A DNA stretch of 64,000 nt from an uncultured Prevotellaceae bacterium (GCA_946405805.1 CAMJIL010000004.1:1-64000); one strand, 5' to 3'. Numbered from the stretch's first letter, positions 8,266 through 17,657 are shown. Numbers and translations: made by a program. The notes: generated from the letters alone by a model not told the origin.

Positions 8266-8883
8266 CAATGGTGTTCTGTTGAGAATAGAGCGTCCTAAGG
8301 TTACTTCGTCAGTATATTGTAGTTCATCGCCCACATTGATGCCACGGGCTATGACGCTCAGTTTTACGTCAGGAAATTCACGCAGCTTTCTGGAGATATA
8401 GAAATTCGTCGTATCTCCCTCCATGGTACTTGCAAGTGCAAATATCACCTCTTTTATCTGCTGCTCCCCGTCCTTTCCGCTTACTCCGTTTCTTATTCTC
8501 TCTATCAGCGACTCTATCTCCAGGTTGCTTGGCCCGATGCCGTCCATAGGTGATATGATGCCACCCAAGACGTGGTAAAGGCCCTTATACTGCATTGTCC
8601 TCTCGATAGCCAACACATCCTGAATATTCTCTACCACACAGATTACAGAGCCGTCTCTCGACTTGTCAGCACAGATGGGGCACAACTCGCTTTCAGAAAT
8701 GTTGTGGCATTTCTTGCAATATTTCACCTCCCTCTTCAGTATCGTCAAAGCATCAGCAAACGCTGTCACATCAGCCTCCTCCTGACGCAACATATGCAGC
8801 ACCAGGCGTAATGCAGTTTTGCGACCTATCCCCGGAAGCCTCGCAAACTGATCTATTGCATTATCGAGAAGAACGTTATTCAA
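8263..8883 (-). CDS. recR: Recombination mediator RecR
   Basis: This 206-aa protein acts in RecFOR loading of RecA at gapped DNA. It has the N-terminal helix-hairpin-helix ([11 protein letters not shown], 16-26), a four-cysteine zinc site (Cys56, 59, 68, 71) and a Toprim domain ([15 protein letters not shown], about 80-94), with the C-terminal TSRKL-like region as ISRKLREF. The length is standard. It follows smpB on the same strand, separated by a short heptamer array. Confidence 0.97.
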   Translation of the reverse strand: MNNVLLDNAIDQFARLPGIGRKTALRLVLHMLRQEEADVTAFADALTILKREVKYCKKCHNISESELCPICADKSRDGSVICVVENIQDVLAIERTMQYKGLYHVLGGIISPMDGIGPSNLEIESLIERIRNGVSGKDGEQQIKEVIFALASTMEGDTTNFYISRKLREFPDVKLSVIARGINVGDELQYTDEVTLGRSILNRTPL

Positions 8884-8891
8884 TTATGAAA

Positions 8892-8935
8892 GGTCTTTCG
8901 TCTTTCGTTTTTCGTTTTTCGTCTCTAAACTTTAA
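8892..8935. repeat. Heptamer array between smpB and recR
   Basis: Tandem gtctttc/gtttttc units with a 7-bp period. They are the reverse complement of the GACGAAA units seen near 1740. Confidence 0.8.
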
Positions 8936-9410
8936 AATTCTTCACCGCCCTGTCCATCTCTCTCTTGTCCTGTTTCAGTTTCAGGGTCTCGCGTTTGTCA
9001 AATTCCTTCTTGCCTCGGCATAGTGCGATGTCCAGCTTTGCCCGTCCCTTGTCGTCAATGAAGAGTAGGGTAGGGACAATGGTGAATCCTACAGCCTTGG
9101 TATCCTCCTTCAGGTGGCGTATCTCCCTCTTGTTCAGCAGCAGTTTCCTGTCTCTGCGGGCCTCGTGGTTGTTATACGAGCCATAGAAATATGGACTGAT
9201 GTTCATACCCTTCACCCACATCTCGTCATTATGAATGTAGCAGAAGGTGTCCACCAGCGACGCCTTACCCATGCGGATACTCTTAATCTCCGTGCCTGTC
9301 AATACAATACCGGCAGTATAGGTATCCACAAAATGGTAGTCAAAAGCTGCCTTCTTGTTCTTTATCTGTACTGGACTTTTCTTGCGTAAAAGTTCCTGTT
9401 CTTTGTTCAT
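8925..9410 (-). CDS. smpB: SsrA-binding protein SmpB
   Basis: SmpB binds tmRNA and brings it to stalled ribosomes. The 161-aa protein shows the family signature: [42 protein letters not shown] and ISPY, and a basic C-terminal tail ([14 protein letters not shown]) that enters the mRNA channel. The start ATG at 9410 fits the family N-terminus. A minus-strand promoter lies 20 bases upstream. Confidence 0.97.
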   Translation of the reverse strand: MNKEQELLRKKSPVQIKNKKAAFDYHFVDTYTAGIVLTGTEIKSIRMGKASLVDTFCYIHNDEMWVKGMNISPYFYGSYNNHEARRDRKLLLNKREIRHLKEDTKAVGFTIVPTLLFIDDKGRAKLDIALCRGKKEFDKRETLKLKQDKREMDRAVKNFKV

Positions 9411-9429
9411 CCTACTTTAATATTTGCTG

Positions 9430-9462
9430 CAAAATTACGAAAAAATCTTTATATATAACAAA
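9430..9462 (-). promoter_or_regulatory. Promoter of smpB-recR
   Basis: On the minus strand, TTTG (9459-9462) precedes TAATTTTG (9430-9437) with a 21-base spacer. It is arranged back to back with the plus-strand promoter at 9478-9509. Confidence 0.6.
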
Positions 9463-9477
9463 AAAGGTGTTATAAAA

Positions 9478-9509
9478 TTTGCGTTTTTATATAAATTTAT
9501 GTACCTTTG
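9478..9509 (+). promoter_or_regulatory. Promoter of the NifU-like/GGGtGRT operon
   Basis: TTTG (9478-9481), 20 bases, TACCTTTG (9502-9509) is an exact -33/-7 match. It predicts a 5' leader of about 65 bases before the ATG at 9584. Confidence 0.8.
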
Positions 9510-9583
9510 CGCTCAAATGGGACGAAAGTGTATATTTGTTTCCAGAACATATATTTTATTTAATTTTCAAAAATAAAAACATT

Positions 9584-10285
9584 ATGATTTACACAAAGGA
9601 AGTCAACGACATGTGCGTCGTTGCAAAAGGTCCTAACCACGGTCCTGCTCCAATTCCTGAAGAGGGAAAGTGGATTCAGGCCAAGGAGATTAAGGACATC
9701 TCTGGTATGACCCACGGCATTGGTTGGTGTGCTCCACAGCAGGGTTGCTGCAAGCTCTCTCTCAATGTTAAGGATGGTGTTATTGAAGAAGCTCTCGTTG
9801 AGACAATCGGTTGCTCAGGTATGACCCACTCAGCTGCTATGGCTTCTGAGATTCTCCCTGGTAAGACTATTCTTGAGGCTCTCAATACCGACTTGGTATG
9901 TGACGCTATCAACACAGCAATGCGCGAGTTGTTCCTCCAGATTGTATATGGTCGCACACAGTCAGCATTCTCTGAGGGTGGTCTTGCAATCGGTGCAGGT
10001 CTTGAAGACCTTGGTAAGGGCCTCGTATCTCAGTGTGGTACCCTCTATGGCACAAAGGCTAAGGGCACACGTTATCTCCAGCTCACAGAAGGCTATATCA
10101 CAAAGCAGTTCCTCGATGAGGATAATGAGGTTTGTGGTTACGAGTTCGTTCACATGGGTAAGTTCATGGATGCTGTCAAGAAGGGCATGGATGCTAATGA
10201 GGCACTCAAGTCTGTTACTGGCACATACGGCCGTACAAAGCCTGAGCAGGGAGCAGTTAAATTTATTGATCCACGTAAAAACTAA
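9584..10285 (+). CDS. NifU-like iron-sulfur scaffold-type protein
   Basis: The start at 9584 (MIYTKEV) is preferred over an upstream frame because it lies just after the promoter leader. The 233-aa protein contains a NifU/IscU-like core (LNVKDGVIEEALVETIGCSG) with cysteines at 49, 55, 56 and 77. A longer C-terminal part includes YGRTQSAFSEGG, which is not part of classic IscU. Proteins of this kind occur beside GGGtGRT proteins in anaerobes. Fe-S binding is inferred from the cysteines; the physiological role is unknown. Codon use is strongly biased toward a small set of codons, which suggests high expression. The next gene follows after 15 bases with a good AGGAGGA site. Confidence 0.85.
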   Translation: MIYTKEVNDMCVVAKGPNHGPAPIPEEGKWIQAKEIKDISGMTHGIGWCAPQQGCCKLSLNVKDGVIEEALVETIGCSGMTHSAAMASEILPGKTILEALNTDLVCDAINTAMRELFLQIVYGRTQSAFSEGGLAIGAGLEDLGKGLVSQCGTLYGTKAKGTRYLQLTEGYITKQFLDEDNEVCGYEFVHMGKFMDAVKKGMDANEALKSVTGTYGRTKPEQGAVKFIDPRKN

Positions 10286-10300
10286 TAGGAGGAACATATT

Positions 10301-11311
10301 ATGATTCGCGAAGTAAAATTTGAGTCACAAGATCGTCGTATCAAGCAGATACTTGCTGCTCTGAACGAGAATGGTATTTCTTCTATTGAGGAAGCAAACG
10401 AAATATGTGAAAAGGCAGGTCTCGACCCTTACAAGACATGTGAGGAGACACAGATGATCTGTTTCGAGAACGCAAAGTGGGCATACGTAGTAGGTTCTGC
10501 TATTGCACTGAAGAAGGGTTGTAAGACAGCTGCTGATGCTGCTGAGGCAATCGGTATCGGTCTTCAGTCATTCTGTATTCCTGGTTCTGTTGCTGATGAC
10601 CGTAAGGTAGGTATCGGCCACGGTAACCTCGCAGCACGTCTGCTCCGTGAAGAGACAGAGTGTTTCGCATTCCTCGCAGGTCACGAATCTTTCGCAGCTG
10701 CTGAGGGTGCTATCAAGATTGCAGAGATGGCAAACAAGGTACGTCAGAAGCCACTCCGTGTCATCCTGAACGGTCTTGGCAAGGACGCTGCTATGATTAT
10801 CTCTCGTATCAACGGTTTCACATACGTACAGACACAGTTCGACTACTTCACAGGTGAGCTGAAGGTGGTTAAGACAAAGTCATATTCTGACGGCCCACGT
10901 GCAAAGGTAAACTGCTATGGCGCTGACGACGTTCGTGAAGGCGTAGCAATTCTGTGGAAGGAGAATGTAGATGTATCTATCACAGGTAACTCTACCAACC
11001 CAACACGTTTCCAGCACCCAGTAGCAGGCACCTATAAGAAGGAGCGCGTACTTGCTGGCAAGCCATACTTCTCAGTAGCATCAGGTGGTGGTACAGGTCG
11101 TACACTGCACCCAGACAATATGGCAGCAGGTCCTGCTTCATATGGTATGACAGATACCCTCGGCCGTATGCACTCTGACGCACAGTTCGCAGGTTCTTCT
11201 TCAGTACCAGCACACGTAGAGATGATGGGCTTCCTCGGCATTGGTAACAACCCAATGGTTGGATGCACAGTAGCATGTGCCGTAAACGTAGCACTCGCAC
11301 TGAATAAGTAA
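10301..11311 (+). CDS. GGGtGRT protein of unknown function
   Basis: This 336-aa protein carries the family's name-giving motif GGGTGRT at residues 262-268. It also has several conserved glycine-rich segments and cysteines (Cys36, 47, 54, 73, 92, 121, 205). The sequence GGAGGA at 10289-10294 is an unusually strong ribosome-binding site for this group. It forms a two-gene operon with the NifU-like gene. The biochemical activity of the family is, to my knowledge, not established. High codon bias suggests abundant protein. Confidence 0.9.
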   Translation: MIREVKFESQDRRIKQILAALNENGISSIEEANEICEKAGLDPYKTCEETQMICFENAKWAYVVGSAIALKKGCKTAADAAEAIGIGLQSFCIPGSVADDRKVGIGHGNLAARLLREETECFAFLAGHESFAAAEGAIKIAEMANKVRQKPLRVILNGLGKDAAMIISRINGFTYVQTQFDYFTGELKVVKTKSYSDGPRAKVNCYGADDVREGVAILWKENVDVSITGNSTNPTRFQHPVAGTYKKERVLAGKPYFSVASGGGTGRTLHPDNMAAGPASYGMTDTLGRMHSDAQFAGSSSVPAHVEMMGFLGIGNNPMVGCTVACAVNVALALNK

Positions 11312-11321
11312 TTCTTTAAAA

Positions 11322-11382
11322 GGTTATAGGTTATTGGGTTATTGGTTATTGACCTGAAGCCTGAAACTTTAACCTTGAAACC
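11322..11382. repeat. Heptamer array after the GGGtGRT gene
   Basis: Units of aggttat/gggttat/tggttat pass into cctgaag/cctgaaa and cttgaaa. The 7-bp period is kept across the change in unit. Confidence 0.8.
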
Positions 11383-11388
11383 AAAATA

Positions 11389-11424
11389 AATCCGGAAAGG
11401 TGGTAACATCTTTCCGGATTTTTT
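11389..11424 (+). terminator. Rho-independent terminator
   Basis: AATCCGGAAAG (11389-11399) pairs perfectly with CTTTCCGGATT (11410-11420) over a 10-base loop, followed by TTTTAT. It ends the NifU-like/GGGtGRT operon and lies close to the end of the convergent fucO. Confidence 0.9.
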
Positions 11425-11447
11425 ATATTTAAGCGATTAAGCTGATT

Positions 11448-12602
11448 CTACAGCACTTTCTTGTAGAGCTCTACGATTTCTGCTTCTGTGACATCGCGTG
11501 GGTTGCCTGGTGTGCAGACGTCAGCGATAGCCTGCGCAGCCAAAGCCGGAATGTCTTCTTCCTTGATGCCGAGGGCCGTGAGGGTCTGTGGTATGCCGAC
11601 GCGGATAGAGAGGGCCTTGACAGCGTCAACAGCTGCCTGTGCTGCCTCCTGTGCTGACATGCCTGTGGTATCTACGCCCATAGTCTGGGCAATAACGCCG
11701 AACTTTTCAATGCACTTTGGCATATTGAACTCCATGATAGTTGGCAGCAGCAGAGCATTTGCTACACCGTGTGGAATGTCGTGGAGGGAACCCATTGGGT
11801 GTGCCATACCATGAACAAGGCCGAGGCCGACATTTGAGAATGCCTGTGCTGCGATATATTGTGCCAATGCCATGCCTTCGCGGCCCTTTGGATTGGTAGG
11901 CTCCTCAACAGCGAGTGGCAGGAACTCTGCTATCATCTTGATAGCCTGCAGCTCATACATATCGCTCATTACCCATGCGCCCTTGGTGATATATCCCTCG
12001 ATGGCGTGGGTGAGGGCATCCATACCTGTTGCAGCGGTGAGGCTCTTTGGAAGGCTGTACATCAGCTCTGCATCCACGATAGCAACGGCAGGAATGTCGT
12101 TAGGATCAACGCATACCATCTTTGCCTGACGCTCTTCATCGATGATGACGTAGTTGATGGTTACCTCGGCACCAGTGCCGGCTGTAGTAGGCAGCGCGAT
12201 GATGGGTACACTCTTCTTCTTGGTTGGCGCTACGCCTTCGAGGCTTACGATGTCAGAGAACTCTGGGTTGTTGGTAACGATGCCGATGCCCTTTGCAGTG
12301 TCCATAGCAGAACCACCGCCGATGGCGATGATGCAGTCGGCCTTAGCGTCAGCGAATGCCTTGATGCCATCCTTCACGTTGGTAACGGTAGGATTTGGCT
12401 TTACCTCAGAGAAAATTTCGTAAGGGAAGCCACACTGGTCGAGCACCTCTGTTACCTTCTGTGCGGTGCCTACCTTCAGCAGCCCCTTGTCGGTGCATAC
12501 GAGGGCTTTCTTTACGCCCATGCGGTTAAGAACTTCAGGAAGTTCCTTGCGGGCTCCTGCTCCAAAATAAGATACTTCGTTAAGAATAAATCTGTTTGCC
12601 AT
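11448..12602 (-). CDS. fucO: Lactaldehyde reductase / iron-containing alcohol dehydrogenase
   Basis: This 384-aa type III alcohol dehydrogenase closely fits FucO, which reduces L-lactaldehyde to 1,2-propanediol during fucose or rhamnose breakdown. Visible are the NAD-binding GGGSAMDTAKG near 96-106, LPTTAGTGAE, and the metal-site region DALTHAIEGY and GMAHPMG...PHG with metal-ligand histidines. Codon bias is high. It lies downstream of the pectinesterase gene, with heptamer repeats between, so co-transcription is uncertain. Confidence 0.9.
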   Translation of the reverse strand: MANRFILNEVSYFGAGARKELPEVLNRMGVKKALVCTDKGLLKVGTAQKVTEVLDQCGFPYEIFSEVKPNPTVTNVKDGIKAFADAKADCIIAIGGGSAMDTAKGIGIVTNNPEFSDIVSLEGVAPTKKKSVPIIALPTTAGTGAEVTINYVIIDEERQAKMVCVDPNDIPAVAIVDAELMYSLPKSLTAATGMDALTHAIEGYITKGAWVMSDMYELQAIKMIAEFLPLAVEEPTNPKGREGMALAQYIAAQAFSNVGLGLVHGMAHPMGSLHDIPHGVANALLLPTIMEFNMPKCIEKFGVIAQTMGVDTTGMSAQEAAQAAVDAVKALSIRVGIPQTLTALGIKEEDIPALAAQAIADVCTPGNPRDVTEAEIVELYKKVL

Positions 12603-12610
12603 TTTTTATA

Positions 12611-12698
12611 TATTGAACATTGAAAATTGAACATTAAACATTAAATTCGCTTCGCTCAGAAACGTCTTTAACCGTTAAACTTTAAACGTTAACCGTTA
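12611..12698. repeat. Heptamer tracts upstream of fucO
   Basis: Attgaac/attgaaa/attaaac units (12611-12645) are followed, after about 20 bases, by aaccgtt/aactttа-like units (12666-12698). They fill the gap between the pectinesterase stop and the fucO start. Confidence 0.75.
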
Positions 12699-13571
12699 TC
12701 AATGCTTCGCCCACTTTACGCGTTTTGAGGTGTCAGCGCCGGGGCCGTGGTTGGAGGCTTCGAAATAGCGGGCTGTCTTCTCGTTCTCAGGATTGCGCCA
12801 GTTGTCCCATCCCTCTGGACGTATGTGAGCACCGAGCCAGCAGTTCTGAAAGAGAGTGTAGGCATAGGGCCGCCACGGACGTCCGAGATAGCACTTCGTA
12901 ACACCAGGGGCTGCCTGAAGAGAGCAATTGGTGAAGACATAGCCTACCTCAACATCCTGTGGGGTGGCTGCAGCGGTGATGTAGGAATTTTTCTTGCTTA
13001 TGATGGTGCAGTGCTCGAAGTAAGCCGTTGCAGGTCCGAAGATGAAGTCGGTAGTGCCTTCGATGATACAGTCAACAAAATGTTGTATAGCCTTTCCGGG
13101 ACCGGTATATACGGTGTCCTGATTACCCACTAAGCGGCAGTTGTAATAGTATTGCCCGTCACCATCGGCAAAGAGGGCCACAGCCTGTCCCAGTGGCGCA
13201 GCATTATTCTCAATGGTGAGGTCGCTGATTAGGATATCTCTCCCGGACACCTTGAGGGTGTAAGAGTTGAAGGTGCCCATGTTGTTGATATTGGCATGAT
13301 CGTCGTAGGTGATGATGGTTGAATCACGACTTTCACCCATCAACACGATATTGGTGAGGTGGGAGGGAATGACGAGTTTTTCCTTATAGACACCTTTTTT
13401 AATATATATAACGCGCTTTTCAGCCATCAGAGCGCGGCATTTGTCGATAGCCTCCGCAACATTACGGAAGTCACCTGTGCCATCACGAGCCACAACAATG
13501 GTGTCAAGTTGTGCTGATGTAGGAAGAATGTAAAAATGAAAGAATGAAAGAATGAAAAGAATGCGGAGCAT
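12699..13571 (-). CDS. Secreted pectinesterase (CE8)
   Basis: This 290-aa enzyme removes methyl esters from pectin. The beta-helix motifs of CE8 are visible: GNQDTVY with the stabilising Gln and catalytic Asp, EGTTDFIFG with the nucleophile Asp, and YLGRPWRPY with the substrate-binding Arg. The N-terminal signal peptide (LFILSFFHFYILPTSA) is encoded by a 7-bp tandem repeat (cattctt units, 13528-13560). It is probably exported to the periplasm for pectin use. Confidence 0.93.
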   Translation of the reverse strand: MLRILFILSFFHFYILPTSAQLDTIVVARDGTGDFRNVAEAIDKCRALMAEKRVIYIKKGVYKEKLVIPSHLTNIVLMGESRDSTIITYDDHANINNMGTFNSYTLKVSGRDILISDLTIENNAAPLGQAVALFADGDGQYYYNCRLVGNQDTVYTGPGKAIQHFVDCIIEGTTDFIFGPATAYFEHCTIISKKNSYITAAATPQDVEVGYVFTNCSLQAAPGVTKCYLGRPWRPYAYTLFQNCWLGAHIRPEGWDNWRNPENEKTARYFEASNHGPGADTSKRVKWAKH

Positions 13572-13575
13572 TTGT

Positions 13576-13608
13576 AATTATGAATTGTGAATTATAGATT
13601 GTGAATTT
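13576..13608. repeat. Heptamer array between relA/spoT and pectinesterase
   Basis: Units of aattatg/aattgtg/aattata/gattgtg keep a 7-bp period just upstream of the pectinesterase start. Confidence 0.7.
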
Positions 13609-13618
13609 ATGGGGACCT

Positions 13619-15616
13619 CTACTTCTTCTGTACTTTCTTGATGCCTTCGATTTCTTTCATCTTTTGGATGATGGTATCGAGGATGGTGTTGTCACGCACT
13701 TTGAAGACTGCTTCGCAAGAGAAAATGCCATCGTTGGTCTGGATGTTGAGTTTCTGGATGTTGATGTCGAACTGTTCGTAGAGCAATGTCGAAACATCCT
13801 TTAGCATACCCTTGCGGTCTATGCCGCGCAGGGAGATTGTGTATATGATGTCGCGCTCGGTAATCTTCTTGGGCTCTTTGGCCTTCATAAACGGCACATA
13901 TCTGCGCCAACCTCTCTTATGTAACTTGTTGTCGGCATTCTTCGGACCATATAGTACGCAGTTGAGGTCGCGCTGGTCGAGGGTAATGTCGCCATTGGCA
14001 ATATCGATGAGCAGGCGTTCGTTGGTGCCACTCATATGACTCTCGCGAAGGCGATCGAGGGATTGCGTAGTGATGGTGAGGCTATTCTGCTCCAGCCATG
14101 CCTTGAGAATTTCCTCACCGGCACGGGCTTGCTCACGTTCCTGCTTTCGCAAGAGTGACTGTATCTTGTTGCGTGCCTTAGCGGTAGTGACATAGTTGAG
14201 CCAGTCGCGATGCACATGCTGCGAAGGCGACGTGATGATTTCCACCTGGTCGCCACCCTTCAGCTGCTGTGACAGCGGCACGAGGCGATGGTTCACCTTT
14301 GCACCGATGCAATGGGTGCCGAGGAAAGTGTGTATCTGGAATGCGAAATCGAGTGCCGTACAGTTTGCGGGCATCGTGATGATGTCGCCTTTAGGGGTAA
14401 AGACGAATATCTCGGAGGCAAAGAGATTGAGCTTTATGGCATCGAGGAAATCCATCGCATCCGGCTGTGGGTCATCGAGAATCTCCTTGATGGTCTGCAG
14501 CCAGCCGTTCAGTTCATCCTCTGTAACCTTCTCGGTATTCATCGGGTCGGCATCATCCTTATACTTCCAATGGGCAGCAAAGCCCTGCTCGGCAATGTCG
14601 TCCATGTGGGTAGAACGTATTTGCACCTCTATCCATTGTCCCTGTTTACTCATGAGGGTTACATGTAGAGCGCGGTAGCCATTGGCCTTAGGGTGGGAGA
14701 GCCAGTCGCGAAGACGTTCCGGGTGGGACTTGTACATGCGGCTGAGGGCTACATATATACGGAAACACTCATCGACTTCGTCCTCACGGGACTTTGGTTC
14801 ATATATAATGCGAACAGCAAGGATGTCGTATATCTCGTCGAAAGAGACATTCTTCTTCTGCATCTTGTTCCAGATAGAGTAGGGACTTTTTACGCGAGCC
14901 TTGATGGTGTATTTGATACCCATCTTGTCGAGAGCATTTCGGATTGGCGCTGTGAAGGCTTCGAACAATGTCTCACGCTGCGCATTGGTATGCTGCAGGT
15001 TCTTCTCTATCTTGGCATATTCCTTCGGATATTCATAACGGAAGGAAAGATCTTCAAGTTCGGACTTTATGGTATTCAGTCCGAGACGATTGGCCAGCGG
15101 GGCATAGAGATAAAGCGTCTCGCCTGCTATCTTGCTACGCTTTTCTTCTTCCTCACGTTCTATGTGACGCATATTGTCGAGGCGGTCGCATATCTTGATG
15201 AGGATGACACGGATGTCTTCACTCATCGTGAGGAGGAGCTTCTTGAGATTTTCGGCCTGTGCTTCGGCCTGTGCACCAAATATGCCGCCGGAAATCTTTG
15301 TCAGTCCGTCAACAATCTGTGCTATCTTTGTGCCGAAGATATTCTCAATATCATCAATGGTATAGTCGGTATCCTGTATAGAGTCGTGGAGCAGTGCGGC
15401 ACAGATGCTGGTAGAGCCAAGGCCCATCTCTTGGGATGCTATGATGGCAACAGAGAGGGGATGTATCATATATGGCTCGCCACAAGGACGTGTAGCACCC
15501 TCGTGGGCGTGGCAGGCAAAATTGTATGCCTTCTGTATCAGGTCCACCTTCTTACGGTGGGCTGACTCCATGTAGCCCTTAACTAAGGATTCATATAGTT
15601 CGTCTGTTGTTTGCAT
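13619..15616 (-). CDS. Bifunctional (p)ppGpp synthetase/hydrolase, RelA/SpoT family
   Basis: The start is placed at 15616 (MQTTDELYES); the longer frame begins inside heptamer repeats. In order there are an HD hydrolase domain (His77-Asp78 in ALLHDSIQDTD, and RLDNMRH), a synthetase domain (FDEIYDILAVRII, HPKANGYRALHV, EVQIRSTHMDDIAEQGFAAHWKYK), a TGS domain (FVFTPKGDIITMPANCTALDFAF) and a C-terminal ACT domain. Both catalytic halves look intact, so the enzyme should make and destroy the stringent-response alarmone. At 666 aa it is somewhat shorter than the usual 700-750. It is the last gene of the parA-parB-DUF5683-mltD cluster. Confidence 0.95.
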   Translation of the reverse strand: MQTTDELYESLVKGYMESAHRKKVDLIQKAYNFACHAHEGATRPCGEPYMIHPLSVAIIASQEMGLGSTSICAALLHDSIQDTDYTIDDIENIFGTKIAQIVDGLTKISGGIFGAQAEAQAENLKKLLLTMSEDIRVILIKICDRLDNMRHIEREEEEKRSKIAGETLYLYAPLANRLGLNTIKSELEDLSFRYEYPKEYAKIEKNLQHTNAQRETLFEAFTAPIRNALDKMGIKYTIKARVKSPYSIWNKMQKKNVSFDEIYDILAVRIIYEPKSREDEVDECFRIYVALSRMYKSHPERLRDWLSHPKANGYRALHVTLMSKQGQWIEVQIRSTHMDDIAEQGFAAHWKYKDDADPMNTEKVTEDELNGWLQTIKEILDDPQPDAMDFLDAIKLNLFASEIFVFTPKGDIITMPANCTALDFAFQIHTFLGTHCIGAKVNHRLVPLSQQLKGGDQVEIITSPSQHVHRDWLNYVTTAKARNKIQSLLRKQEREQARAGEEILKAWLEQNSLTITTQSLDRLRESHMSGTNERLLIDIANGDITLDQRDLNCVLYGPKNADNKLHKRGWRRYVPFMKAKEPKKITERDIIYTISLRGIDRKGMLKDVSTLLYEQFDINIQKLNIQTNDGIFSCEAVFKVRDNTILDTIIQKMKEIEGIKKVQKK

Positions 15617-15623
15617 TTCGTTT

Positions 15624-15687
15624 AATTGTAATTGAAAATTGAAAATTGACAATTATTTTCACCTCTCACGTTTCACATTTCACCTCC
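15624..15687. repeat. Heptamer tracts between mltD and relA/spoT
   Basis: Units of attgaaa/attgaca and, after them, cacgttt/cacattt units with a 7-bp period. The second tract runs up to the last codons of mltD. Confidence 0.7.
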
Positions 15688-16891
15688 TTCTTTTGCGTGA
15701 AGACTTGCGGGTGGCAGCGCTTTTTGAGGATTTTCTTGAAGAATGTCGTGAATATGATCTTGTAGCGGTATAAGATCTCACCTCTACCTGGTCGCGCTTC
15801 ATGAGGTTTGAAACATCGTATGCCCAGATGGAGTCTTCGTTGGCAATGAAGAGTTTTACATATTCTGTCGGCATGCGGAAGTCTGTCGGTTCTGTATATC
15901 CTGTTATGATATCATGACGATATTGAGGATTGAAGGCGCGGAGCTCTTCGATAGGTATTCCGATAACCTCTGAAATCTGTTTGAAGTGAAGGTTCTTTGT
16001 TACAACGATGGTATCAGCCTGCTGCGGAAGAGTTGTCTTCATAGGACAGATATTATGGTCGCGATAGAATGTCATGATATAGTTTGCTGCTATGAAGGCA
16101 GGCACATATCCTCGTGTTTCTGCTGGCAGGAAGGGGTATATCTCCCAATAGTCACGAGAGCCGCCAGCTCTTGTAATAGCCTTCTGTATGTTGCCAGGAC
16201 CAGCATTATATGCTGCGATAACCAGATGCCAATCGTTGAAAATCTGGTATAGGTCGTAGAGATAATGTGCTGCTGCATAGGAAGACTTCGTGGGGTCGCG
16301 GCGTTCGTCAACAAGGCTGTTTACGCGAAGTCCGTAACGCTGTCCTGTTGCCACCATAAACTGCCAAAGACCACCAGCACCAGCATGGCTGACAGCATTA
16401 GGGTTAAGGGCTGATTCTATGACGGGCAGATATCTCAGTTCGAGAGGAAGTCCATAGGTCTCGAGTGCCTCCTCAAAAATCTCCATATAAAGATTCTGTG
16501 CTCCCAACATCAGGCTCACATGACGGCGCAACTTGTTGGCATAGCGGTCAATATAATTCTGTACTACCTCATTCCACGGCATCTCAATAACTGTTGGCAT
16601 ACGACGAAGACGCTCAATAGTCTCTTCCTTGGTGAAGATAGGCCCGTCAGGCATCTGTACGCAGTCGGAATCGACAAACAGATAGTGCTGGGCATTATAA
16701 TCCTTCAGCATGTCTTCCATCTCTTGGTTCATGCTCTCTGGAATCTCATCTTCATCGAAGACATAGTCCAAGGCATTGAGATTGCTCTGTCGGGCACGAA
16801 GGGTGTCAGAAGCTGTTGACAGTACGCTTTGCGAGAAAGCAGAACTGCTGACCAATGTCATTAGGAATATGTAGAGGATTTTGTTTAGCAT
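15680..16891 (-). CDS. mltD: Membrane-bound lytic transglycosylase (MltD-like) with LysM-type tail
   Basis: This 403-aa secreted protein has a signal peptide (1-20) and a GH23 lytic transglycosylase domain. The catalytic Glu159 is in PVIESALNPNAVS, followed by GAGGLWQFM and IAAYNAGPGNI. A single LysM-like module follows near 300-345 (VVTKNLHFKQISEVIGIPIEEL), then a strongly basic serine/arginine tail. It cleaves peptidoglycan glycan strands to 1,6-anhydro ends. The position after parAB and DUF5683 fits the usual Bacteroidales order. Confidence 0.93.
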   Translation of the reverse strand: MLNKILYIFLMTLVSSSAFSQSVLSTASDTLRARQSNLNALDYVFDEDEIPESMNQEMEDMLKDYNAQHYLFVDSDCVQMPDGPIFTKEETIERLRRMPTVIEMPWNEVVQNYIDRYANKLRRHVSLMLGAQNLYMEIFEEALETYGLPLELRYLPVIESALNPNAVSHAGAGGLWQFMVATGQRYGLRVNSLVDERRDPTKSSYAAAHYLYDLYQIFNDWHLVIAAYNAGPGNIQKAITRAGGSRDYWEIYPFLPAETRGYVPAFIAANYIMTFYRDHNICPMKTTLPQQADTIVVTKNLHFKQISEVIGIPIEELRAFNPQYRHDIITGYTEPTDFRMPTEYVKLFIANEDSIWAYDVSNLMKRDQVEVRSYTATRSYSRHSSRKSSKSAATRKSSRKRRR

Positions 16892-16919
16892 AGTAGAGTA
16901 TTTTTAGATAGGCTGGGAT

Positions 16920-17657
16920 TTAGAAATTCAGTGAACTCCGTATACCTATGGCGTTGTTGCTGAGAGGGGAGTTCGGAGATACTGTCATCTTGTTATTTAT
17001 GATGGCCGGCTGCACATGTAATGATAGGTCGTCAGAGATGTCGAAGGTCGATAGCGAGGCATCGACATAAGCATCAATAACGGAGAGAGCATATACTCCC
17101 AACATAACAAAGAAACTTAGGTCTCGCCAGCGGCGATAGCGGTCTCTACGTGAACGGAATACTTCCTTGTAGCGTTCTATGTTGGAGGAATTTATCTGAT
17201 TGCCCAGATGTAGGAACTGAGTATAGCTGGCGGTATTAGGGTCGTCATCCATGATGTCGAGATAAGCCTGTGAGTAATCCAAATACATCTGGTTATTCCA
17301 CCTCATAGCATAGGCACACCCGATGAAACCTCCGTAAATGATAGGTAGCTTCCAGTATTTTCTGTTGTATATCTGTCCTGCTCCCGGTAATACGAGGGCG
17401 AGCCAAAGAGCCCTCTTGGGGTCTGGCTTCCATGTTGACCAGTCGCGTTTCTGCTTTATCTTCAGTTTCTTCAAAGGCTTTTCCGCATCAAGGGCAGAAT
17501 CAGCCTGCTGTGCTATTGCGGCTCCGATATTGTCGGATGTGGTGTCGGCAACTTCAGTAACGGCAGACACAACGGAATCCTTCCTTTCGCTCTGCGCGAG
17601 GGCAGGGAAAGAAAAAAGTAATGAGTAAAGAGTAAAAAGAATGAATACCTTTCGCAT
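16920..17657 (-). CDS. DUF5683 membrane protein
   Basis: This 245-aa protein has a signal peptide whose coding DNA (17612-17645) is itself an agtaaag-type heptamer repeat. The DUF5683 core reads LWLALVLPGAGQIYNRKYWKLPIIYGGF, with a second hydrophobic segment near 190-207. The function is unknown. Its ATG overlaps the parB stop by one base (TAATG), indicating tight coupling with chromosome-partition genes. Confidence 0.88.
   Translation of the reverse strand: MRKVFILFTLYSLLFSFPALAQSERKDSVVSAVTEVADTTSDNIGAAIAQQADSALDAEKPLKKLKIKQKRDWSTWKPDPKRALWLALVLPGAGQIYNRKYWKLPIIYGGFIGCAYAMRWNNQMYLDYSQAYLDIMDDDPNTASYTQFLHLGNQINSSNIERYKEVFRSRRDRYRRWRDLSFFVMLGVYALSVIDAYVDASLSTFDISDDLSLHVQPAIINNKMTVSPNSPLSNNAIGIRSSLNF

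Noticed and set aside
15660..15680. Possible parS site near the par genes
   Set aside because: The sequence contains CACGTTTCACATTTCACC but lacks the palindrome GTTTCACGTGAAAC. It is part of a heptamer tract.
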